Program-made: the position numbers and the translations under genes
Part shown: one piece after another, positions 54,508 to 61,891 of the stretch
Layout: each line of letters starts with the position of its first letter
How positions within the stretch are numbered: position 1 is the stretch's first letter
Source: JAJDTT01 sp022827025
Lineage (GTDB): Bacteria > Acidobacteriota > UBA6911 > RPQK01 > JAJDTT01
Assembly: GCA_965203535.1 (NCBI GenBank)
Contig: OZ241897.1
Span: forward strand, 992,001 to 1,056,000
Direction: 5' to 3'
DNA: 64,000 nt
The notes under the pieces: model-generated
The model's input: only the letters and a program-made list of their open reading frames with translations
Database searches by the model: none
Told to the model about the DNA's origin: nothing

Positions 54508-57231
54508 ATGACCCCGAACGGAAGCGAGGCGGACGCCCGCATCAAGATTGACAAGTTGCTGCAAGAGGCCGACTGGCACCCGGACGACAAGTCCATGGTC
54601 GGGACCGAGGTCCATGTGGCGAGTTCAACGGCCATCCCCGGCGTTGTCGACCGCTTCCGCGCGCAACCCTTCGCGACTCACGCTCCGGTTTACGATCTTG
54701 TCGCTGCCGCCGGCGCTTTCGGACCGGACATCACCGTCGGAACGGAATCCGAGGGAATGGGCTGGATGCGGGTTCCCGGCCACGTCCGGCTCACCCGTGA
54801 CCACTATGTAGCCCGCGTCGACGGACACTCGATGGAGCCTAAGATCCCCGACGGCTCATATTGCCTTTTCCGGACCGATCGCGGCGGAACCCGCGAGGGC
54901 AAGCTGGTCCTGGTCTGGCATCGCGGTTGTACGGACCCGGCGCTCGGAGGGGAGTTCTCCGTTAAGAAATATACGAGCATGAAGACTGCGTCTCCAGACG
55001 GCAGGTGGAGCCACCGCGAAATCCGGCTGAAACCCCTCAATCCCGATCCGGCTTACGTAGATCTCGTTTTCGACCCTTCATCAGAGGGTGACCTCCGAGT
55101 CGTCGGTGAGTTCGTCTGCGTGCTCGAAGCGACCGAAGACGGCGGGTTCAAGTCCGGCCGAGCCGACTACGTCCTCTACGACCAGCGCGGCCGGCCGCTC
55201 GCCGTGATCGAAGCCAAGAAAAACGCCATCAATCCCTACGTGGCCAAGCAGCAGGCGCTACCCTACGCGAAGGCTCTCCAAGCGCCCTTCATCTTCCTGA
55301 CTAACGGGGAATTGACGTACTTCTGGGACTACAGGAACGACGACGCTCGCCAGATCGCCGGATTTTTCTCGCGACGGGACCTGGAGCGAATGGTGGAGAT
55401 GGGCTCCAGCCGGAAAGCTTTGGCGACCGTGGAGATTCCAGAGTATTACATTCGCCAGGGCGAGACGCGCTCGGTCCGTCCGTACCAACGGGAGGCGATG
55501 CGGGCACTCGACCAGGCCTTCGAACTAGGCAAACGGCGCTTTCTGATCGAACTGCCTACAGGTACGGGTAAGACTGACCTCATCTGCCTCTATCTGAAAC
55601 GCCTCTTCGAAGCGGGGTGGGCCGAGCGGATTCTCGTGCTGGTCGATCGCGAGCAACTGGCCAAGCAGGCTCTTGAGGCGATTCAGGATATCCTCGCGGC
55701 GTATTCAAGCTACTGGCGGCGATCCGGCATGGCGCGCCAGGAACAGCAGGTCACGGTGGCATTGCTACAGACAATGATCGGTCGAGCCGGAGAGTACACC
55801 GCCGGCTACTTCGACGTGGTGATCACCGACGAGTGTCATCGATCCATCTACGATGCGTGGAAGGGCGCCCTCACCCGCTTCGACGCCCTTCACGTCGGAC
55901 TCACAGCGACTCCGGCCGCCTACATCGAGCGCAACACCTACGACTTCTACCAGTGCAAGACGGGCGAGCCTGATTTCAGCTATCCGATTCAGGATGCATT
56001 CGCCGAGCGATACCTCACGCCTTACCGTTTCGCCACGGGCATCACGGAAATCGTGGCCGAGGGCGCCGAAGTCGACGACAAGCGCTACGACCCAGTCGCC
56101 TTCGAGAAGCAGTGGACCAACAAGGCGTCCAACCGTCTCATGATGGAGGAGTTCGACCGGCTGGCCTGGAAGAGCTACGCGGAACTCGCCCCGGGCCAGA
56201 AGACGGGTCCTGGCAAAGCCATCGTCTTCGCCATCACGAAGCATCACGCGGCGCGTCTCGCCCAGTACCTGAATGAACGGCACCCGGAACTAAAGGGTTG
56301 CTACGCTGACGTCATCACGTCGGACATCCCGGACCCGGACGCCCGGATTCGGAAGTTCAAGACCGAGACCTATCCTATGGTGGCGGTCAGCGTCGGCATG
56401 CTCGACACCGGATTCGACTGTCGCGAGGTACTCCATCTGGTGCTCTGCCGACGGGTGCGGAGCCCAATCCTCTACCAGCAGATGCGCGGTCGCGGCACAC
56501 GGACCGCCCCGCACATCCAGAAACGGAAATTCGACATCTACGACTTCTTTCGAAACCACCAGTATTTCAACGACAGCGAAACCGAAGTCTTCACCGGATC
56601 GGCGGGAGGTCGGGCGTCCGGAGGCAAGGCGTCGGGGCACCCACCGCCGCGGGAATTGATCGAATTGGGACTCGAGGACGAGTGGCTCGAGGCGGTCGCC
56701 TATGTCGAGATCGGCCCCAACGGCGAGCGCATCGACAAAGACGAATACGTCACTCGCTGGAACGAGAGGATTCGCTCACAGTCGGCCGACGATCCGCTTC
56801 TGCGGAAGGTGCGCGATGACGAATCGCTCGAGGCGGCCGAGGAGGAGGAACTGGCGCGGCGCCTCAACCGGCCCGAACACTACTTCAACGAGGACAACCT
56901 GCGCCGTGCCTACCGCAACCCCGGCGGCAATCTCATCGACTTCATTCGTGCGGCGCTCGGGAAGCTGCGCATCAAGAGCCGCGAGGAGAAGTTGGAGGAG
57001 AGCTTCCGGGCCTGGCTCGTCGCCCGCTCATTGACTCCCCACCAAGCCGAGTATCTCTCTCTGCTCAAGAACCGCGGTATCGCCACCGGCCGCGTGCGCC
57101 TCGACGATCTTTTCGAGCCGCCGCTGTCGATCCTGGACGCCGCCGGCAAGGGCGTCGAACTCTTCGGTGAGAAGGGCCTCAAGCAGGCGGTCGAACAACT
57201 CAACGAAGACGTTTTCGAAACGGCGAGCTGA
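54508..57231 (+). CDS. hsdR: type I restriction endonuclease subunit R with inserted S24 peptidase domain
   Basis: DNA translocase and nuclease of a type I R-M system, 907 aa. The HsdR start (EADARIKIDKLLQEADWHP) is interrupted at about residue 45 by a LexA/UmuD-like S24 domain (55-205): cleavage-type site VAAAGAF (Ala68-Gly69), catalytic Ser108 in DGHSMEP, and Lys153 in FSVKKY. The HsdR nuclease resumes at GRADYVLYDQRGRPLAVIEAKK (Asp220, Glu235, Lys237). Helicase motifs: TGTGKT (351-356), DECH (441-444), TATPA, and motif VI QQMRGRGTR. An EcoEI-type C-terminus follows. The ATG at 54508 has GGAG 6 nt upstream. Self-cleavage would detach the N-terminal arm; this role is inference. Confidence 0.93.
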   Translation: MTPNGSEADARIKIDKLLQEADWHPDDKSMVGTEVHVASSTAIPGVVDRFRAQPFATHAPVYDLVAAAGAFGPDITVGTESEGMGWMRVPGHVRLTRDHYVARVDGHSMEPKIPDGSYCLFRTDRGGTREGKLVLVWHRGCTDPALGGEFSVKKYTSMKTASPDGRWSHREIRLKPLNPDPAYVDLVFDPSSEGDLRVVGEFVCVLEATEDGGFKSGRADYVLYDQRGRPLAVIEAKKNAINPYVAKQQALPYAKALQAPFIFLTNGELTYFWDYRNDDARQIAGFFSRRDLERMVEMGSSRKALATVEIPEYYIRQGETRSVRPYQREAMRALDQAFELGKRRFLIELPTGTGKTDLICLYLKRLFEAGWAERILVLVDREQLAKQALEAIQDILAAYSSYWRRSGMARQEQQVTVALLQTMIGRAGEYTAGYFDVVITDECHRSIYDAWKGALTRFDALHVGLTATPAAYIERNTYDFYQCKTGEPDFSYPIQDAFAERYLTPYRFATGITEIVAEGAEVDDKRYDPVAFEKQWTNKASNRLMMEEFDRLAWKSYAELAPGQKTGPGKAIVFAITKHHAARLAQYLNERHPELKGCYADVITSDIPDPDARIRKFKTETYPMVAVSVGMLDTGFDCREVLHLVLCRRVRSPILYQQMRGRGTRTAPHIQKRKFDIYDFFRNHQYFNDSETEVFTGSAGGRASGGKASGHPPPRELIELGLEDEWLEAVAYVEIGPNGERIDKDEYVTRWNERIRSQSADDPLLRKVRDDESLEAAEEEELARRLNRPEHYFNEDNLRRAYRNPGGNLIDFIRAALGKLRIKSREEKLEESFRAWLVARSLTPHQAEYLSLLKNRGIATGRVRLDDLFEPPLSILDAAGKGVELFGEKGLKQAVEQLNEDVFETAS

Positions 57232-57236
57232 ACACG

Positions 57237-58925
57237 ATGGACCAGAGCCTGCGACGTAAACTGGATCGAATCACCGACATCCTGTGGGCCGGGGGCGTCA
57301 CCAATCCCATCACCTACATCGAGCAGATCTCCTACCTCATCTATCTGAAGCTGCTGGACGAGGAAGAGGCGAACCGCGAGCTCGGAGGGCGCCTCGGCGC
57401 CCGCAACCGGTCCCGCCTGTTCCCTGACCAAGCCCAGCGGTTCCGCTGGTCCAAGTGGCGTTTCAAGAGCGGCGACAAGCTGCGCAACTTCGTGCGCGAC
57501 GAGGTCTTCCCCTACATGGCTTCATTGGTGAAGGACGAGCCGCAGGTGGCCGATTACTTCCGCGACGCCGTGCTGGAGATCGTCGACCCCAACGTGTTGA
57601 AGCAGGTCATCGACGAATTCGACTCCATCGATTTTCGCAGGCTCGGTCCCGACATCAAGGGAGATATCTTCGAATACCTGCTCACCCACCTGGGACAATC
57701 GGCTCTGAACGGCCAGTTCCGCACCCCGCGTCAGATCCGGGCCTTCATGGTCCGGATGGTGGATCCCGACCTGGAGGACACCGTGTACGACCCCGCCTGC
57801 GGCACGGCCGGTTTTCTCATTGACGTGGTGGACCACATTCTTGCCCGGTACAGCGAAGAGCCGAAGGAGACGCCGATCTACGGTGAGGATTGGCTCGAAA
57901 AGCGCGGACAGACCCTGGATGAGGTCAGAAAAGAGATCCCGAACCTTCAGACCTACACCAAGGGGCCGGGCGAGAGGATTCCCGACTGGGGCCGGCTTGA
58001 AGCCTCCATCTACGGCACCGACGTCTCGCGTCAGATGATGCGGATCTCGGTGATGAACCTGGTACTCCACGGGATCCGCCGCGCCCGCCTCAAGCGGGCC
58101 AACGTGCTCTCGGAAATGAGTGGCTTGACCGAGGACGACCTGAACCGGAGCTACGCGGTGATCCTCTCCAATCCTCCATTCGCCGGCCAGGTCCCCAAGG
58201 AGTCGATCCGCCGGGATCTGCCAACCAGGGCCAAGAAGAGCGAGCTCCTCTTCCTAGCCCTCATGCTCCGCTCTCTTGCGCCAAGTGGACGCTGCGCCGT
58301 GGTCGTGCCCGAGGGCGCGCTCTTCGGTTCGACGAAAGCGCACAAGAACCTGCGACAGAAACTGCTCCGAGAGTACGAGCTGCTGGCAGTGGTGTCGCTT
58401 CCGGCCGGCGTGTTCAAACCGTACGCTGGCGTCAAGACGTCCGTCCTCATCTTCCGTCGTCCCGTGACGGAGCCGGACAAGGGTGAAGCCGCGACGAAAC
58501 AGGTTTGGTTCTACGAGATCCGAAACGACGGCTACGACCCCAAGAAGATCCAAGGGGGCGGTCGCCCCGAAACCCCGGAGAAGAACGACGTCCCCGGCCT
58601 TCTGGCAGCCTGGACCGATTACAAGTCCTCCCGTTTCCAAACGGCTCCGGGTGTGAAGACCGGCATCGTGTTGGATTCGGGCAGCGACGAGCCCCGCTGC
58701 TGGTGGGCGCCCTTCGAAACCATCGCCGACAACGATTACAATCTTGCCGCTTCGCGCTATAAGCCGCTGATTGCTAAAGAAGTCCCTGACGAAGATCCGG
58801 TGGAACTGATCCGCGAGGTGCTGGCCATCGAGCGGGAGATCACGGCGGGACTGGAGAAGCTCCTGAGCGAACTGGAGAAACAGCATAGCGTACAGTCTTC
58901 TTCGAGAAGAACCCGTGCCTCGTGA
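57237..58925 (+). CDS. hsdM: type I restriction-modification methyltransferase subunit M
   Basis: N6-adenine DNA methyltransferase, 562 aa, protecting host sites and forming the R-M complex with HsdS. N-terminal HsdM helical domain (SLRRKLDRITDILWAGG; ISYLIYLKLLDEEEAN), then SAM motif I DPACGTAGFL (185-194), TDVSRQMMRI and catalytic motif IV NPPF (312-315). The C-terminus ends in a coiled region that usually contacts HsdS. It starts 5 nt after hsdR. The specificity gene is not next but 1 kb downstream, separated by toxin-antitoxin-like genes. Confidence 0.96.
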   Translation: MDQSLRRKLDRITDILWAGGVTNPITYIEQISYLIYLKLLDEEEANRELGGRLGARNRSRLFPDQAQRFRWSKWRFKSGDKLRNFVRDEVFPYMASLVKDEPQVADYFRDAVLEIVDPNVLKQVIDEFDSIDFRRLGPDIKGDIFEYLLTHLGQSALNGQFRTPRQIRAFMVRMVDPDLEDTVYDPACGTAGFLIDVVDHILARYSEEPKETPIYGEDWLEKRGQTLDEVRKEIPNLQTYTKGPGERIPDWGRLEASIYGTDVSRQMMRISVMNLVLHGIRRARLKRANVLSEMSGLTEDDLNRSYAVILSNPPFAGQVPKESIRRDLPTRAKKSELLFLALMLRSLAPSGRCAVVVPEGALFGSTKAHKNLRQKLLREYELLAVVSLPAGVFKPYAGVKTSVLIFRRPVTEPDKGEAATKQVWFYEIRNDGYDPKKIQGGGRPETPEKNDVPGLLAAWTDYKSSRFQTAPGVKTGIVLDSGSDEPRCWWAPFETIADNDYNLAASRYKPLIAKEVPDEDPVELIREVLAIEREITAGLEKLLSELEKQHSVQSSSRRTRAS

Positions 58926-58954
58926 TTACATGTAGCTATCAAGGCGGAACGAAT

Positions 58955-59200
58955 GTGAACTCAATTGAAAGAGAAATCGTGATCTCCGAGGACGGCAGGC
59001 TGCCCCAGGACTTCCGCGAAGCATTCGGCCGGAAAGTCCGTGCGGTCGACTACCGGCAGGAGGACGGGTTCCAGAGTTCACGGATCCATCGGCGCCTGAT
59101 GAGCCTCGCCGGTAAGATTCAGGCTTTCCAAGACATTGACGATCCGGTTGGCTTGCAGCGAGAGCATCGAAATTCCTGGAAACGCGGTTTGGACCAGTGA
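58955..59200 (+). CDS. antitoxin-like protein (orphan)
   Basis: An 81-aa protein starting at a GTG (58955); a GTG at 58922 would add 11 residues. The N-terminus EREIVISEDGRLPQDFREAF resembles a DNA-binding antitoxin of VapB type, and the C-terminal RRLMSLAGKIQAFQDIDDPV followed by GLQREHRNSWKRG matches antitoxins paired with PIN-domain toxins. The stop overlaps a GTG that begins a truncated toxin-like frame. It sits between hsdM and the MNT gene. Confidence 0.55.
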   Translation: MNSIEREIVISEDGRLPQDFREAFGRKVRAVDYRQEDGFQSSRIHRRLMSLAGKIQAFQDIDDPVGLQREHRNSWKRGLDQ

Positions 59201-59244
59201 TTACCGACCTTCTTCTAGTGGACACCAAAACCAGAGAAAGATGA
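59197..59244 (+). pseudogene. stub of a PIN-type toxin
   Basis: A 15-codon frame (GTG start overlapping the antitoxin stop, ITDLLLVDTKTRER) ends at 59244. The beginning I-x-D-L-L-L-V-D-T resembles the first strand of PIN toxins (xxLVDTN). The GTGA coupling is what a toxin gene would show. I infer that the rest was deleted, bringing the MNT gene next to it. Very short, so tentative. Confidence 0.3.
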
Positions 59245-59576
59245 CACGGGACGTCGACACGCTCATGGATCAGATGGTCCAGGCCATCGTTGACGAAGTC
59301 GATCCAGAGCAGGTGATTCTCTTCGGCTCTCGTGCCCGAGGCGACGAGCGAGAGAATTCGGACATTGACCTGATCGTCGTGGAAACCGAACCGTTTGGTC
59401 CGGAACGAAGTCGTCACAGAGAGATGGTCAGACTCTACCATGCGGTGGCGAGGTTTCCTGTGGCGACGGATGTCCTAGTTTTCTCCCATGAGGACGTCGA
59501 CTACTGGCGCGACTCCCTCAACCACGTCCTGGCGCGCGCGCTAAGGGAAGGAAAGGTGCTCTATGAGCGACCCTAA
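59241..59576 (+). CDS. MNT-domain nucleotidyltransferase (antitoxin of HEPN/MNT pair)
   Basis: A 111-aa minimal nucleotidyltransferase. The NTase signature is intact: VILFGSRARGDERENSDIDL (about 28-47: GSR then D-x-D), with a third carboxylate likely in VATDVLVFSHED. In known pairs the MNT protein adds AMP to the HEPN toxin and neutralises it. The ATG at 59241 lies inside the toxin stub and the coding end overlaps the HEPN gene by 14 nt. Starts further upstream have no MNT similarity. Confidence 0.87.
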   Translation: MTRDVDTLMDQMVQAIVDEVDPEQVILFGSRARGDERENSDIDLIVVETEPFGPERSRHREMVRLYHAVARFPVATDVLVFSHEDVDYWRDSLNHVLARALREGKVLYERP

Positions 59577-59955
59577 ATGCGCCAGGATGTTGTTGGACGC
59601 CGCGGAGCGCGATGTCATCACTCTTCGGAACATGACTGCCCGTGTACCGGACGAGTCGTTTGGGTTCCATGTGCAACAAGCGGCGGAGAAGTCTTTCAAA
59701 GCTTGTCTTGCGCTGCTGGGCGAGACTTACCCTCTCACCCACAATCTGGAATTGCTGCTGGACCTCCTCTCCATTCACGGCCTCGATACGAAGCCATTCC
59801 GGGAGCTGTCTGGGTACACTCCGTACGCCGTTGAGTTCCGCTATGGAGGCGTCGATTCAAGCACTTCGCCGATCAATCGAGAGGATGCGCTCACACTTGT
59901 TCAGTCGTTGCTTGAACACGTTCAGCGGCAATTCGAGGACGTGCAGGGAACGTGA
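59563..59955 (+). CDS. HEPN-domain protein (putative RNase toxin)
   Basis: A 130-aa helical HEPN protein: HVQQAAEKSFKACLALLGET (about 35-54) and THNLELLLDLLSIHGL are the family core. Many HEPN toxins use an R-x4-6-H active site; here the region around FRYGGVDSS does not show a clear R-x4-6-H, so catalytic activity is uncertain. It overlaps MNT at its start, and its stop shares bases with the hsdS start. The pair lies inside an R-M operon between hsdM and hsdS. Confidence 0.85.
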   Translation: MSDPKCARMLLDAAERDVITLRNMTARVPDESFGFHVQQAAEKSFKACLALLGETYPLTHNLELLLDLLSIHGLDTKPFRELSGYTPYAVEFRYGGVDSSTSPINREDALTLVQSLLEHVQRQFEDVQGT

Positions 59956-61217
59956 TGGATTGGCCAATAACCCGGCTTAGAGATATTGCTCAAGAGTTCG
60001 TTAGCGGCGGAACTCCAAGCACCAAAGTCGACCGCTACTGGACCGGTGACATTCCTTGGATCACGGGTGCCGATATCAATGACAAAATCGTATTGGTAGG
60101 TCGGAAGTGGATCACGCAGGAGGCTATCGAGAACAGCGCAACTCATGTAGTGCCCAAGGGAGCCATACTCCTCGTGACGCGCACAGGTGTAGGGAAAGTT
60201 GCCAAAGCAGGTGCAGACATTGCCATAAGCCAGGATTTGACGGGAATCGTATTGACGGAGAGAGCACATCCCGATTTCGTAGTCGCGGCGATTCAGCAGA
60301 AAACGAACAGTCTATTAGACATTCAGCAGGGCGCTACGATCAAAGGCATCCTGCGTAAAGATGTCGAAAAAATCGAAATTCCCCTCCCCCCTCTGTCCGA
60401 ACAACGCCGGATAGTCGAGATCCTCGAACAAGCCGACCGCCTACGCCATCTTGGCGCAGAGGCCGACGCAAAAGAGAATCGCATTATCCCGGCTCTCTTC
60501 ATAAGGATGTTCGGCAACCCTAGCAGTAATCCGATGGGATGGGAAACAGGCTCCCTCGGAGAGGCAATTGTCGAGACACAATATGGTATTTCGAAACGCG
60601 CAAATACAGACGGCCGAGGAGTCCTGATGCTGCGCATGAATAACATATCCTCGTCAGGCAATATTAACCTTGCCGAGGTTAAGCATGTCGATCTCGAACC
60701 AACTGAACTTAAGCAAAAGCTCTTACAGCCTGGGGATATTCTATTCAATCGAACGAACAGTATTGAACTAGTTGGGAAAACCGGATTGTGGATGGAGCCT
60801 CAACTTCCGGCAGTAGCAGCGTCATATCTAATACGTGTTCGTGTGAACGACAACAAGGTCACGCCAACTTACATATGGGCACTTATGAACACTCCGCATA
60901 TGAAGAACGTTCTTGCGATGAGAGCACGGCGTGCTGCAGGAATGGCGAATTTAAACGCCACTGAACTGCGAAAACTTCCAGGGATGTTTCCTCCTCTGCA
61001 GCGTCAAAAAGAGTTCTCGAATCTCACAAACTCTATTCGGCAAACCAATATCCATCGACATCGTTTCCAGACTGATATTGGGCGATTGTTTCCAAACTTA
61101 TTGAACAGGGCATTCGCCGGAACTTTGACCGCATCTTGGCGCGATGCCAACATGTTTAGTTTGCACGACAAAATGGAGCAGCAAGCGCGGTCAATGGATC
61201 GCATGATGACGTCATGA
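59955..61217 (+). CDS. hsdS: type I restriction-modification specificity subunit S
   Basis: DNA-recognition subunit of 420 aa with two target-recognition domains. TRD1: ITRLRDIAQEFVSGGTPSTK to TIKGILRKDVEKIEIPLPPL; the conserved helix SEQRRIVEILEQADRLRHL (about 150-170) separates the halves. TRD2: TGSLGEAIVETQYGISKRAN to LNATELRKLPGMFPPLQRQK, followed by a second helix. A GTG at 59952 is a possible alternative start. Base composition is visibly more AT-rich than hsdR/hsdM, consistent with exchange of specificity genes. It overlaps the next gene by ATGA. Confidence 0.94.
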   Translation: MDWPITRLRDIAQEFVSGGTPSTKVDRYWTGDIPWITGADINDKIVLVGRKWITQEAIENSATHVVPKGAILLVTRTGVGKVAKAGADIAISQDLTGIVLTERAHPDFVVAAIQQKTNSLLDIQQGATIKGILRKDVEKIEIPLPPLSEQRRIVEILEQADRLRHLGAEADAKENRIIPALFIRMFGNPSSNPMGWETGSLGEAIVETQYGISKRANTDGRGVLMLRMNNISSSGNINLAEVKHVDLEPTELKQKLLQPGDILFNRTNSIELVGKTGLWMEPQLPAVAASYLIRVRVNDNKVTPTYIWALMNTPHMKNVLAMRARRAAGMANLNATELRKLPGMFPPLQRQKEFSNLTNSIRQTNIHRHRFQTDIGRLFPNLLNRAFAGTLTASWRDANMFSLHDKMEQQARSMDRMMTS

Positions 61218-61891
61218 TCCCTGAGATTAGACAGATTTCCCAATCCCTCGGCCACGGGCTACTCATCCATCGGGCGAACGGCCAAGACTACTCGATTCGG
61301 TATCTTGGCGCGACCGTCATAATGACACGGTGCCAGCTGTCAGACGGTTGCGGCGCCAAGATTTACGAAGTCTTCCTCCGGGAGAAGGGGTTTGCTCCGG
61401 GAGTTCCTCGGAATATGCCTCTACTGTCAGCCTGTTCGGTGCTAGCTCCCGACGCAACGGCTATCCGCTCGGTGTCTCTGGAGCACATCGAGAACGTGAA
61501 CGCTCTTGCCCTTGGCCGGGAGATCGAAGCACTAGCGCAGGTGTCAGCTGAAAAAGAGGCCGGGGTCGCGGAACCTCGGCGAAAGATAGAAGCACTTAGG
61601 CAGGAATTAGTGCGGCCACAGAGTAAATGGTTAGGCTTGGAAAAGAATCTCCTCAAAGGCGTGACGGAACGATATCGCCCGAATGTGCGAATGACCATGT
61701 TACGTCAGATTCGTACTGATCACCTTCCGGGCTCAATACAAGAAATCGTTCCCATTTTCGAGAAGTGTTGCCGTATTATTGCGTCATATTCACAGCCTCT
61801 TGTCATCCGAGGCGTAAACGCAATCCTTCAGGATCTAAAAGACGAATGGAGAATACTCCAAGGCGCACGACGAGAGTACTTACAGAAATGA
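61214..61891 (+). CDS. unknown protein between hsdS and an AAA ATPase
   Basis: A 225-aa protein without a recognised family. The first 60 residues are globular with two Cys in TRCQLSDGCGAKIYEVF. Residues about 90-130 form a charged coiled-coil-like helix (LGREIEALAQVSAEKEAGVA). The C-terminal part is helical (QEIVPIFEKCCRIIASYSQP). It is coupled to hsdS by ATGA upstream and to the ATPase by ATGA downstream, so it is probably a partner of the ATPase or the R-M complex. Confidence 0.6.
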   Translation: MIPEIRQISQSLGHGLLIHRANGQDYSIRYLGATVIMTRCQLSDGCGAKIYEVFLREKGFAPGVPRNMPLLSACSVLAPDATAIRSVSLEHIENVNALALGREIEALAQVSAEKEAGVAEPRRKIEALRQELVRPQSKWLGLEKNLLKGVTERYRPNVRMTMLRQIRTDHLPGSIQEIVPIFEKCCRIIASYSQPLVIRGVNAILQDLKDEWRILQGARREYLQK

